Source of the DNA: Streptomyces griseoloalbus
Lineage (GTDB): Bacteria > Actinomycetota > Actinomycetes > Streptomycetales > Streptomycetaceae
Assembly: GCA_014650015.1 (NCBI GenBank)
Contig: BMUD01000028.1
Coordinates: 1-64,000 of the forward strand
Length of the DNA: 64,000 nt
Direction of reading: 5' to 3'
Shown: piece by piece, positions 17,765-24,849 of the stretch
How positions within the stretch are numbered: the stretch's first letter is position 1
Layout: the number at the start of each line of letters is the position of its first letter
Notes under the pieces: model-generated
What the model saw: the letters and a program-made list of their open reading frames with translations, nothing else
Databases searched by the model: none
Told to the model about the DNA's origin: nothing
Program-made: the position numbers and the translations under genes

Positions 17765-19760
17765 GATCCAGGCCATCGGACTGACCAGCAGCACCCGCAA
17801 AGAGCTCCCGCCCGCCGTCGACGACGTCTCCTTCGAGGCGCACGCTGGCCGCGTCACCGTGTTGCTCGGAGCACCGGGCGCCGGCAAGACGACGGCGCTC
17901 GGGCTCATGCTCGAACTCCAACGCGGCCGTGGCATCACCTACTTCAGAGGCCGCCCCCTGCACCGCATCCCCCATCCCGCCCGCGAAGTCGGCGTGTTGC
18001 TGGGCGCTGTGCCGGGGCACCCCGCCCGCACCGTCCGCGGGCACCTGCGCATGCTGTGCGCCGCCGCGGGAGTCCCGGGGCGCCGTGCCGACGAAGTCCT
18101 CGAAGCGGTGGGGCTCGTGAGCCTGCGCGACGAACGCCTGGGCACCCTGTCGCGTGGCATGGACCGCCGCCTGGGACTGGCCTGCGCGCTGCTGCCGGAC
18201 CCGCACACACTCGTGCTCGACGACCCCGCGCGAGGCCTCTCCGTCCGGGAGAACCGTTGGCTGTACGGCATGCTCCGGGCGCACGCGGACCAGGGCGGCA
18301 CGGTCCTGTGCACGACGGCCGACCCCAAGGAGGCCGCCCGTGTCGCGGATCGCGTGGTCACGCTGGAGTCGGGAAGACTCGTCGCCGACCAGGAGGCCGC
18401 GGACTTCTCGCGAACCCGGCTGCGCCCCCGCGTCGCCGTCCGCAGCCCGCATGCCGCCCGCCTTGCCGCGCTGCTCGCGCAGGAGGCCCGCGCCGCACAG
18501 CGGTCCGTGGAGGTCGTGCGGGAGGGCGGCAACCGCCTCTGCGTCTACGGCAGTACCTGCGCGGACGTCGGCGAGACCGCGTTCCGGAACGGCATCGTCG
18601 TCCACCAACTGGCGCACGAGGTCGCGGACATGGGTCCCGGCGCCGGGGTGACCGACCGGGCGGCGGACGACGAGGCGACCCCGGCCGACAGCACCGGACC
18701 TGGCGCCGACGAATCCGCGTCGTCCACCACGCGCCCACCGTCGCCCCCCGCCGGCGCACCGCGGCACGCGACGGCCGACCCGCAACCGGCCCCCGCCACC
18801 GAACCGCAGCGCCACCCCGGTGTTCCCGCCGGCGGCGCGGGCACACCCATGTCGGTGCCCCGCGACGGTAAAGCGCAGGAGGACTCCGCCGCCGAGGACG
18901 CCCGGCCGGCCGTCGGCGCCCGGTCGCGCCGGGCCAGGGGAAGGGCCGACACGGGGGACAGGCTGCCACCCCTCATCGCCGTCCGTCCCGCGCCCAGGCC
19001 CCTGCGCCCCCTGCGCTACGAGATCCGCCGCGCCACGGGCGTCCGCACGGGGTTCCTGATCGGGGCGGGTGTGCTCTTCGTGTCCGCGCTCACCGCCGTA
19101 CTGCTGGCACGCGTCGGGCACACCCCGCAGCCGCGCCTGCTGGCCGCCTGGCCGAGGGAGTTGCCGCTGCCGCCCGCGGCGCTCGGCGCGGGGCTGCTCG
19201 GCGCGCTGGCCTTCGGTGACGAGTTCCGTCACCCCGCGCTGGCGGCGGACCGCGGCACCGTGCCCCGGAGGCTGGGGCTGCTGACCGCCAAACTCCTCGT
19301 CGCCTCGCTCACCGCACTGGTGCTGGCCGTCCTGACCGTCGGGTGCGATGCCGAAGTGCTCTATCTCGTCTACGGACGGGAGGTCGTCGAGGCTCCCGCC
19401 GACTGGCTCCCGCTGAGTGCCGGCTGGCTCGGGCTCGTGACGGGGTGCGCCTGTGCCGGCGTGCTGGCCGCGGGCGTGTTCCGGTCCACGACCGCAGGTC
19501 TCGCCGCGGTCGTCGCCGTGCCCCTGGTCGTCGTGCCCCTCGTGCGCAAGGCGACGGATGGGCCGTCGGTGCGCACCCCGGCACTGGTTTCGGCGCGGTC
19601 GCGTGACGGGCTGCCGTTCCGGTGGCCCTTCGGCGGTGAGCACCATCTCGACGCGGTGCTGCGGCTGGTCGCCCAACCCGTGGGAGGCGCCCTGGCGTTG
19701 TCGCTGGCGGCGCTGCTCTGCGCGTACCTGCTCACCAATCTGCGAAGCCGAGTCCGATGA
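17763..19760 (+). CDS. ABC transporter, fused ATPase-permease
   Basis: The 665-residue protein joins an N-terminal ABC ATPase to a C-terminal membrane domain. Walker A is GAPGAGKTT (about 36-44), the signature is degenerate (LSRGMDRRLGLA, about 129-140), and Walker B is LVLDDPARGL, where the usual catalytic Glu after the Asp is itself Asp. A low-complexity Pro/Ala/Thr linker (about 300-410) precedes about six hydrophobic segments (430-660), as in ABC-2 type exporters. GTG 17763 is used; a TTG nine bases upstream is an alternative. An inverted repeat covers the start. The substrate is unknown. A complete transporter would presumably be a homodimer. Confidence 0.82.
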   Translation: MIQAIGLTSSTRKELPPAVDDVSFEAHAGRVTVLLGAPGAGKTTALGLMLELQRGRGITYFRGRPLHRIPHPAREVGVLLGAVPGHPARTVRGHLRMLCAAAGVPGRRADEVLEAVGLVSLRDERLGTLSRGMDRRLGLACALLPDPHTLVLDDPARGLSVRENRWLYGMLRAHADQGGTVLCTTADPKEAARVADRVVTLESGRLVADQEAADFSRTRLRPRVAVRSPHAARLAALLAQEARAAQRSVEVVREGGNRLCVYGSTCADVGETAFRNGIVVHQLAHEVADMGPGAGVTDRAADDEATPADSTGPGADESASSTTRPPSPPAGAPRHATADPQPAPATEPQRHPGVPAGGAGTPMSVPRDGKAQEDSAAEDARPAVGARSRRARGRADTGDRLPPLIAVRPAPRPLRPLRYEIRRATGVRTGFLIGAGVLFVSALTAVLLARVGHTPQPRLLAAWPRELPLPPAALGAGLLGALAFGDEFRHPALAADRGTVPRRLGLLTAKLLVASLTALVLAVLTVGCDAEVLYLVYGREVVEAPADWLPLSAGWLGLVTGCACAGVLAAGVFRSTTAGLAAVVAVPLVVVPLVRKATDGPSVRTPALVSARSRDGLPFRWPFGGEHHLDAVLRLVAQPVGGALALSLAALLCAYLLTNLRSRVR

Positions 19761-19823
19761 TGACCGTCCGTGAGCGCTTCGGACCGTCCTTGCCTGCAAC
19801 TCCCAGCAGAAAGCCCATTTCTT

Positions 19824-19831
19824 TCCGATAA
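19824..19831 (+). promoter_or_regulatory. candidate sigma-WhiG -10 element of whiH
   Basis: TCCGATAA matches 7 of 8 bases of the GCCGATAA -10 consensus of flagellar/WhiG-type promoters and lies 93 bases before the whiH start. whiH is known in S. coelicolor to depend on sigma-WhiG. A matching TAAA -35 at 15-16 bases upstream is not seen. Confidence 0.45.
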
Positions 19832-19923
19832 GGCGTCAATTGCGACGGGGTGAGCGATCACCCTTTCGTGTGCTTTTCACCAAAGACCTCAAGGGAGTTG
19901 GAAGCGGCGCCGACAAAGGATGC

Positions 19924-20811
19924 GTGAGTACCCTTGCGCACACCATGATGACCGCCGCCCGCTCCGCAGACTCCGGCCTCGCGAGCCCGGGCGAACTCGA
20001 CCGCTACCCCTATGCCGAGGCGCCCGCCGCCGACCGCGTCGGGGCCCCCGTCTGGGAAAGCGCGGATCCGGAACTGGGCCGTGTGGGCCGGCGCGCCACG
20101 GGCAACCGCGGGCGCGGACTGCACGGCCAACTCGTCCAGCAGTTGGGTCAGATGATCGTTTCAGGGGACCTGGGGGCCGACCGCCCCCTGGTGCCCGAGG
20201 AGATCGGCCAGCGCTTCGAGGTCTCCCGCACCGTCGTCCGCGAGTCGCTCCGTGTCCTGGAGGCCAAGGGCCTGGTCAGCGCCCGGCCGAACGTCGGCAC
20301 GCGCGTGCGCCCCGTCAGTGACTGGAATCTCCTCGATCCGGACATCATCGAGTGGCGGGCCTTCGGGCCGCAGCGGGACGACCAGCGCCGTGAGCTCAGC
20401 GAGCTCCGCTGGACGATCGAGCCGCTCGCCGCCCGCCTGGCGGCCGGCCACGGGCGGGAGGACGTCCAGCAGCGCCTGTCCGACATGGTGGAGATCATGG
20501 GCCACGCGCTGGGGCAGGGTGACGCTCTCACGTTCGCCCGCGCCGATGCCGAGTTCCACTCCGTGCTCATCCAGATCGCCGGCAACCGGATGCTGGAGCA
20601 CCTCTCCGGGATCGTGTCCGCCGCGCTCCAGGTCTCGGGCGGTCCGGTCACGGGCTGTGAGCGGCCGAACGAGACATCGCTCGGGCACCACGGCCGGATC
20701 GTCGACGCCATCGCCGGCGGCGACGGCGCGGCGGCCGAGGCGGCCATGCGCCAACTTCTGACGGTCCACCCCGAGGTGGAACGTGTGGTGCCCGCCCCGC
20801 GCGAGCACTGA
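19924..20811 (+). CDS. whiH: sporulation regulator WhiH, GntR/FadR family
   Basis: The 295-residue regulator has an N-terminal extension of about 70 residues. A GntR winged helix follows at about 68-135 (GLHGQLVQQLGQMIVSGDLGADRPLVPEEIGQRFEVSRTVVRESLRVLEAKGLVSARPNVGTRV), then a FadR-type helical ligand-binding domain (FCD) with metal-binding-like residues in DAEFHSVLIQIAGNR. In Streptomyces, WhiH controls septation of aerial hyphae and lies immediately upstream of hrdB, as here. GTG 19924 is chosen because AAAGGA lies 5 bases upstream and because the product then starts at the conserved VSTLAHTMMTAARSADSGLASPGELDRYPY segment. A strong terminator follows at 20886. Confidence 0.93.
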   Translation: MSTLAHTMMTAARSADSGLASPGELDRYPYAEAPAADRVGAPVWESADPELGRVGRRATGNRGRGLHGQLVQQLGQMIVSGDLGADRPLVPEEIGQRFEVSRTVVRESLRVLEAKGLVSARPNVGTRVRPVSDWNLLDPDIIEWRAFGPQRDDQRRELSELRWTIEPLAARLAAGHGREDVQQRLSDMVEIMGHALGQGDALTFARADAEFHSVLIQIAGNRMLEHLSGIVSAALQVSGGPVTGCERPNETSLGHHGRIVDAIAGGDGAAAEAAMRQLLTVHPEVERVVPAPREH

Positions 20812-20885
20812 CCGCGTTCCGCGGACGGCGCGGTCCGGCACGCCATCCCCCTCCTGTGGCGGCGCCCCACCGCTGAGCCGTCCCG

Positions 20886-20929
20886 CGTCGGACCCCGTGG
20901 GATCATCGACGATCCCGCGGGGTCCGACG
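20886..20929. terminator. whiH terminator
   Basis: A 19-bp stem (20886-20904 and 20911-20929, one G-T pair, 6-nt loop ATCGAC) lies 75 bases after whiH. It is the strongest simple hairpin in the window and separates whiH from hrdB transcription. Confidence 0.9.
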
Positions 20930-20985
20930 GCAAGTCGGGCAGGCGAGATGTGAAGAGGTGACCTCACCGCCCCCGGTGGGTGCGT

Positions 20986-21015
20986 TTGTCTTGTCTGACC
21001 ATTTATGGGTACTTA
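20986..21015 (+). promoter_or_regulatory. candidate hrdB promoter
   Basis: TTGTCT (20986-20991), an 18-base spacer and TACTTA (21010-21015) resemble a vegetative promoter about 220 bases upstream of the hrdB start. The remaining leader (21016-21236) has no gene and could hold a second promoter; a GGAAT at 21097 recalls a sigma-R -35, but no GTT stands at the right distance. Confidence 0.45.
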
Positions 21016-21236
21016 CGGGGTGTGACTCGGGCCACGCGGATTGGGCGTAACGCTCCTGGGAAGAACGCGATGACCTAAGAGGTGACAGCCGCGGAAGGAA
21101 TACGGACGCCGTTCATGGCGCTGTGCATCTTCCCGGCACCCGCCCGCGCCGTCGGCCCATCCGCAAGCCGGCGGTCGGCTCCTGTCCACTGTGGAAGGGG
21201 CCGGAAGCCGTTTTCCAACGTTCCGAGAGGTTGTTC

Positions 21237-22769
21237 GTGTCGGCCAGCACATCCCGTACGCTCCCGCCGGAGATCGCCGAGTCCGTCTCTGTCATGGCGC
21301 TCATTGAGCGGGGAAAGGCTGAGGGGCAGATCGCCGGCGATGACGTGCGTCGGGCCTTCGAAGCTGACCAGATTCCGGCCACTCAGTGGAAGAACGTACT
21401 GCGCAGCCTCAACCAGATCCTCGAGGAAGAGGGTGTGACGCTGATGGTCAGTGCCGCAGAGCCCAAGCGCACCCGAAAGAGCGTCGCAGCGAAGAGTCCC
21501 GCCAAGCGCACCGCCACCAAGACGGTCGCGGCCAAGACGGCGACCGTCCGGAAGACCACCGCCACCGCCGGGCCGACGGCGCCCGCCGGGGACCCCGCCG
21601 CCGAGGACGACGCGCCCGCCAGGAAGGCGGCTGCCAAGAAGACCGCCGCCAAGAAGGCGGCGCCCGCGAAGAAGACCACGGCCAAGAAGACGGCCGCCAA
21701 GAAGACCACGGCCAAGAAGGACGACGCCGAGCTGGTCGACGAGGAGGTCCTCGAGGAGACCAAGGCCGCGGAGGAGCCCGAGGGCGCCGAGAACGCCGGT
21801 TTCGTGCTCTCGGACGAGGACGAGGACGACGCGCCCGCCCAGCAGGTCGCCGCCGCCGGCGCCACCGCGGACCCGGTCAAGGACTACCTCAAGCAGATCG
21901 GCAAGGTGCCCCTCCTCAACGCCGAGCAGGAGGTCGAGCTCGCCAAGCGCATCGAGGCGGGTCTGTTCGCCGAGGACAAGCTGGCGAACTCCGACAAGCT
22001 GGCGCCGAAGCTCAAGCGCGAGCTGGAGATCATCGCCGAGGACGGGCGCCGCGCCAAGAACCACCTGCTGGAGGCCAACCTCCGGCTGGTGGTCTCCCTG
22101 GCCAAGCGCTACACCGGCCGCGGCATGCTCTTCCTGGACCTCATCCAGGAGGGCAACCTCGGTCTGATCCGCGCGGTGGAGAAGTTCGACTACACCAAGG
22201 GCTACAAGTTCTCCACGTATGCCACCTGGTGGATCCGCCAGGCGATCACCCGCGCGATGGCTGACCAGGCCCGCACCATCCGTATCCCGGTGCACATGGT
22301 CGAGGTCATCAACAAGCTGGCGCGTGTGCAGCGCCAGATGCTCCAGGACCTGGGCCGCGAGCCCACCCCGGAGGAGCTGGCCAAGGAGCTCGACATGACC
22401 CCCGAGAAGGTCATCGAGGTCCAGAAGTACGGCCGCGAGCCGATCTCCCTGCACACCCCGCTGGGCGAGGACGGCGACAGCGAGTTCGGTGACCTCATCG
22501 AGGACTCCGAGGCGGTCGTCCCGGCCGACGCGGTCAGCTTCACGCTGCTCCAGGAGCAGCTGCACTCCGTCCTCGACACCCTGTCCGAGCGCGAGGCGGG
22601 CGTCGTCTCCATGCGCTTCGGTCTCACCGACGGTCAGCCGAAGACCCTCGACGAGATCGGCAAGGTGTACGGCGTCACGCGCGAGCGCATCCGTCAGATC
22701 GAGTCGAAGACCATGTCGAAGCTGCGCCACCCGTCGCGCTCCCAGGTGCTGCGCGACTACCTCGACTGA
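21237..22769 (+). CDS. hrdB: principal RNA polymerase sigma factor HrdB
   Basis: The 510-residue essential group 1 sigma-70 factor directs transcription of vegetative genes. Seen: an N-terminal 1.1-like domain (1-75), a Lys/Ala-rich stretch (about 80-165) like that of HrdB orthologues, acidic segment DEDEDD, region 1.2 at about 213 ([11 protein letters not shown]), region 2 with [39 protein letters not shown], region 3 with the RPB motif, and region 4 helix-turn-helix [23 protein letters not shown] 21237 is preceded by GAGAGG at 6 bases; the long upstream extension of the frame is leader DNA. Monocistronic with a terminator at 22786. Confidence 0.98.
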   Translation: MSASTSRTLPPEIAESVSVMALIERGKAEGQIAGDDVRRAFEADQIPATQWKNVLRSLNQILEEEGVTLMVSAAEPKRTRKSVAAKSPAKRTATKTVAAKTATVRKTTATAGPTAPAGDPAAEDDAPARKAAAKKTAAKKAAPAKKTTAKKTAAKKTTAKKDDAELVDEEVLEETKAAEEPEGAENAGFVLSDEDEDDAPAQQVAAAGATADPVKDYLKQIGKVPLLNAEQEVELAKRIEAGLFAEDKLANSDKLAPKLKRELEIIAEDGRRAKNHLLEANLRLVVSLAKRYTGRGMLFLDLIQEGNLGLIRAVEKFDYTKGYKFSTYATWWIRQAITRAMADQARTIRIPVHMVEVINKLARVQRQMLQDLGREPTPEELAKELDMTPEKVIEVQKYGREPISLHTPLGEDGDSEFGDLIEDSEAVVPADAVSFTLLQEQLHSVLDTLSEREAGVVSMRFGLTDGQPKTLDEIGKVYGVTRERIRQIESKTMSKLRHPSRSQVLRDYLD

Positions 22770-22785
22770 GTCACATCACCACCTG

Positions 22786-22820
22786 GCGCCCCTGACCTGC
22801 TTTTTGCGGGCCGGGGGCGC
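22786..22820 (+). terminator. hrdB terminator
   Basis: GCGCCCC (22786-22792) pairs with GGGGCGC (22814-22820), and an inner T-run (CTTTTTG) lies in the loop. It stands 17 bases after the hrdB stop. Confidence 0.7.
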
Positions 22821-23144
22821 TTCGTATGCGAGGCCGACGCGGGCGGCTGAGCCGGCGGGGAAGGGACTTCGCCGCAGCGCGTACGACCGGCACGGCAACA
22901 GGCACCAGGTGCGTCCCGGCACTCAGGCCGACCTGGCCGACGCCGCGCCGCAGCTGCTTCTGCACCTCGGACGGGACCACCTCGACTGGTCCGGGGCTGC
23001 CACGACGAACCTGCGTGCGCCCGTCCGTCAAGGCCCTGGGTCCCGTTGTCGGGAGCCGGGCCTCCATGCCGGCGCGCGGGTGCGGGCTCGGGTGGGCTCG
23101 CTCACTCTGGGTGTTTCAGGATCACCCCAGTGTGAGGAGCGCGC
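22821..23144 (+). other. intergenic stretch without a supported gene
   Basis: Between hrdB and the protease gene one frame reads open with good third-position GC (including the segment TQADLADAAPQLLLHLGRDHLDWSG), but it has no ribosome site or convincing start and no recognised family. It may be a decayed coding remnant or leader DNA. The protease ribosome site GAGGAG lies at its right end. Confidence 0.3.
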
Positions 23145-23978
23145 ATGCGACGTCTTCTTGTCCGGGCGCTGGCCCGGCCGCTGGCCCTCGCGGCCGCCGG
23201 GACCGTCATACCGCTGGCCTCGGCTCTCCCGGCGGCCGCCGACAGCATCGTCGTGGGCGGTTTTCCCGTCGATGTGTCGGACAGTCCGTGGACGGTGGCC
23301 CTCTCCAGTCGTGACCGGTTCGGCGGTACGCGAGCGGGACAGTTCTGCGGGGGTGTGGCGGTCGGCCCGACTACCGTGCTCACCGCGGCCCACTGCATGG
23401 ACGAGGAGGTGCTGGGGGCGACACCGGACCGCGTGCGGGATCTCAGGGTGATCACAGGGCGCACGGAACTGCTCTCGGACCGCGGCCGGGAGGTCGCCGT
23501 ACGTGACGCCTGGGTGAACCCCGGCTACGACAGTGCCACCAACGTCGGTGACTTCGCCGTGCTCACCCTGGCCGAGCCGCTCCCCTCGAGCTCGGTCATA
23601 GCCATGGCGGGGACGGGAGACCCCGCCTACCGGGCAGGTACGACCGCCACGGTCTACGGGTGGGGGGACACCACGGGGTCCGGCGCCTATGCCGGAAGTC
23701 TCCACGCGGCGCGCGTACGGGTGCAGCCCGACGCGGTGTGCGAGAGCGCGTATCCGGGCGGTTCCGAGGGCACCTACCGCGCCGAGACGATGCTGTGCGC
23801 GGGGGAGGCGGCAGGGGGCCGTGACGCCTGTCAGGGGGACAGCGGCGGGCCGCTGGTGGCCCAGGGGCGGCTCATAGGCCTCGTGTCGTGGGGGGCAGGG
23901 TGCGGCTGGGCGGGCAGCCCAGGGGTGTATACACGTGTTTCCAAGATCCTGCGGGCCCTTGGGTGGCCGCAGGCCTGA
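23145..23978 (+). CDS. secreted trypsin-like serine protease (S1 family)
   Basis: The 277-residue protein has an Arg-containing N-terminus and a hydrophobic signal peptide ending near AAA (about residue 33). It is followed almost directly by IVVGGFPVDVSDSPWTVAL, the mature chymotrypsin-fold N-terminus. The catalytic triad is intact: His in LTAAHC (about 83), Asp in NVGDFAVL (about 136) and Ser in CQGDSGGPLV (about 231). Four further cysteines fit disulfides. The Asp before CQGDSGGP (GRDACQGDSGGP) at the S1 base suggests Arg/Lys cleavage. It is exported and acts outside the cell. ATG 23145 has GAGGAG 8 bases upstream. Confidence 0.95.
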   Translation: MRRLLVRALARPLALAAAGTVIPLASALPAAADSIVVGGFPVDVSDSPWTVALSSRDRFGGTRAGQFCGGVAVGPTTVLTAAHCMDEEVLGATPDRVRDLRVITGRTELLSDRGREVAVRDAWVNPGYDSATNVGDFAVLTLAEPLPSSSVIAMAGTGDPAYRAGTTATVYGWGDTTGSGAYAGSLHAARVRVQPDAVCESAYPGGSEGTYRAETMLCAGEAAGGRDACQGDSGGPLVAQGRLIGLVSWGAGCGWAGSPGVYTRVSKILRALGWPQA

Positions 23979-24100
23979 AGGGGATCAGAAGCGCGGCTCC
24001 GGGTTCAGGGTCGGCCTGGGGGCTCGGGGTCGGTCCGGAGTGACCCGGGGTCGGAACGGAGGGATCCGGCCCGGTCCCGGGCGCGTCCGGGTAGGAAGAG

Positions 24101-24137
24101 ACGGGCGGCTGCCTCTGCTTCGGAGGCAGCCGCCCGT
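24101..24137. terminator. bidirectional terminator
   Basis: A perfect 15-bp inverted repeat (24101-24115 and 24123-24137, 7-nt loop) lies between the convergent protease gene and the DUF7455 gene, and can end transcription of both. Confidence 0.9.
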
Positions 24138-24179
24138 TCGCCGGCCTGTGCCGGGCTGCTCGTCGTCGGACGCGAGGTG

Positions 24180-24410
24180 TCAGCGCTCTTCGTCGGAAGT
24201 GGTCGCCGGAGGGGCGGTCAGCCGCTCCGTCTCGTCCTGTATCTCAGCGGCGATCTTCTTGAGTTCCGGCTCGAACTTGCGGCCGTGGTGGGCGCAGAAG
24301 AGCAGTTCTCCGCCGCTCAGCAGGACGACGCGCAGGTATGCCTGGGCGCCGCAGCGGTCGCAGCGATCGGCGGCCGTCAGTGGGCTCGCGGGGGTCAGAA
24401 CAGTAGTCAC
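24180..24410 (-). CDS. DUF7455 small zinc-ribbon-like protein
   Basis: The 76-residue protein belongs to a small actinobacterial family typically found near the sigma factor and topoisomerase genes. Conserved features are TAADRCDRCGAQAYLRVVL, a GGELLFCAHHGRKFEP segment and a C-terminal helix. C-x-x-C and C-x-H-H together could bind one zinc ion. No known enzymatic role. ATG 24410 is preceded on the minus strand by an AGAGAAGAGGCGAC stretch that contains a usable ribosome site. It is divergent from parE and convergent with the protease gene. Confidence 0.88.
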   Translation of the reverse strand: MTTVLTPASPLTAADRCDRCGAQAYLRVVLLSGGELLFCAHHGRKFEPELKKIAAEIQDETERLTAPPATTSDEER

Positions 24411-24698
24411 GTCGCCTCTTCTCTAGCTCGACGAGCTGTCGTACCAGGGTCAACATCCAACCAGCCCCAAAACGTTCCCGCTCGTGGCTTCTCTCCGAAA
24501 AAATCTTTCCGAGGTGGGTGGCTGTTGCCGGTTGGCGGCGAATGTGCCGTAGTGCGTTTCTCTGTGTCGTACGGATTCGCGTCGTATCGGTGGTCGGCCC
24601 TCCCGGCTGGGTTGCCGGTTGTTCATGAGGACGTGCCCGGAGCCTAAATGGTTCATGCCTGGAAGGGAACGTGATGTGTGCTTCACTCCATCGAGGGA

Positions 24699-24728
24699 TC
24701 GAACAGACATACGACCCTCGACTAGGGT
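24699..24728 (+). promoter_or_regulatory. candidate parE promoter with LexA-like box
   Basis: TCGAACAGACATACGA (24699-24714) matches the actinobacterial SOS box TCGAAC-N4-GTTCGA at 10 of 12 defined bases. It overlaps the expected -35 position of a -10-like TAGGGT (24723-24728), about 120 bases before parE. Nothing else is supported in 24411-24849. Confidence 0.4.
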
Positions 24729-24849
24729 GGGCGCAGACGAGGGTGGCGTTACAACGGCTCTACCAGGCCTCGGTACCCTCTCACCGGTGACTGAAGCCAC
24801 GCCCTTACCCATGAGGGCCCCATTCGAAATTCAGCGAGGAGCGAACCGC

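Noticed and set aside
21097-21113. Sigma-R promoter of hrdB (GGAAT...GTT)
   Set aside because: GGAAT is present, but the next GTT is only 9 bases away instead of 16-18.
21123-21236. N-terminal extension of HrdB
   Set aside because: The extra 38 residues are Pro/Arg-rich leader sequence. GTG 21237 has a clear ribosome site and gives the length typical of HrdB.
22821-23144. Gene between hrdB and the protease
   Set aside because: One frame has good codon bias but no start, ribosome site or recognisable domain; reported only as an intergenic stretch.
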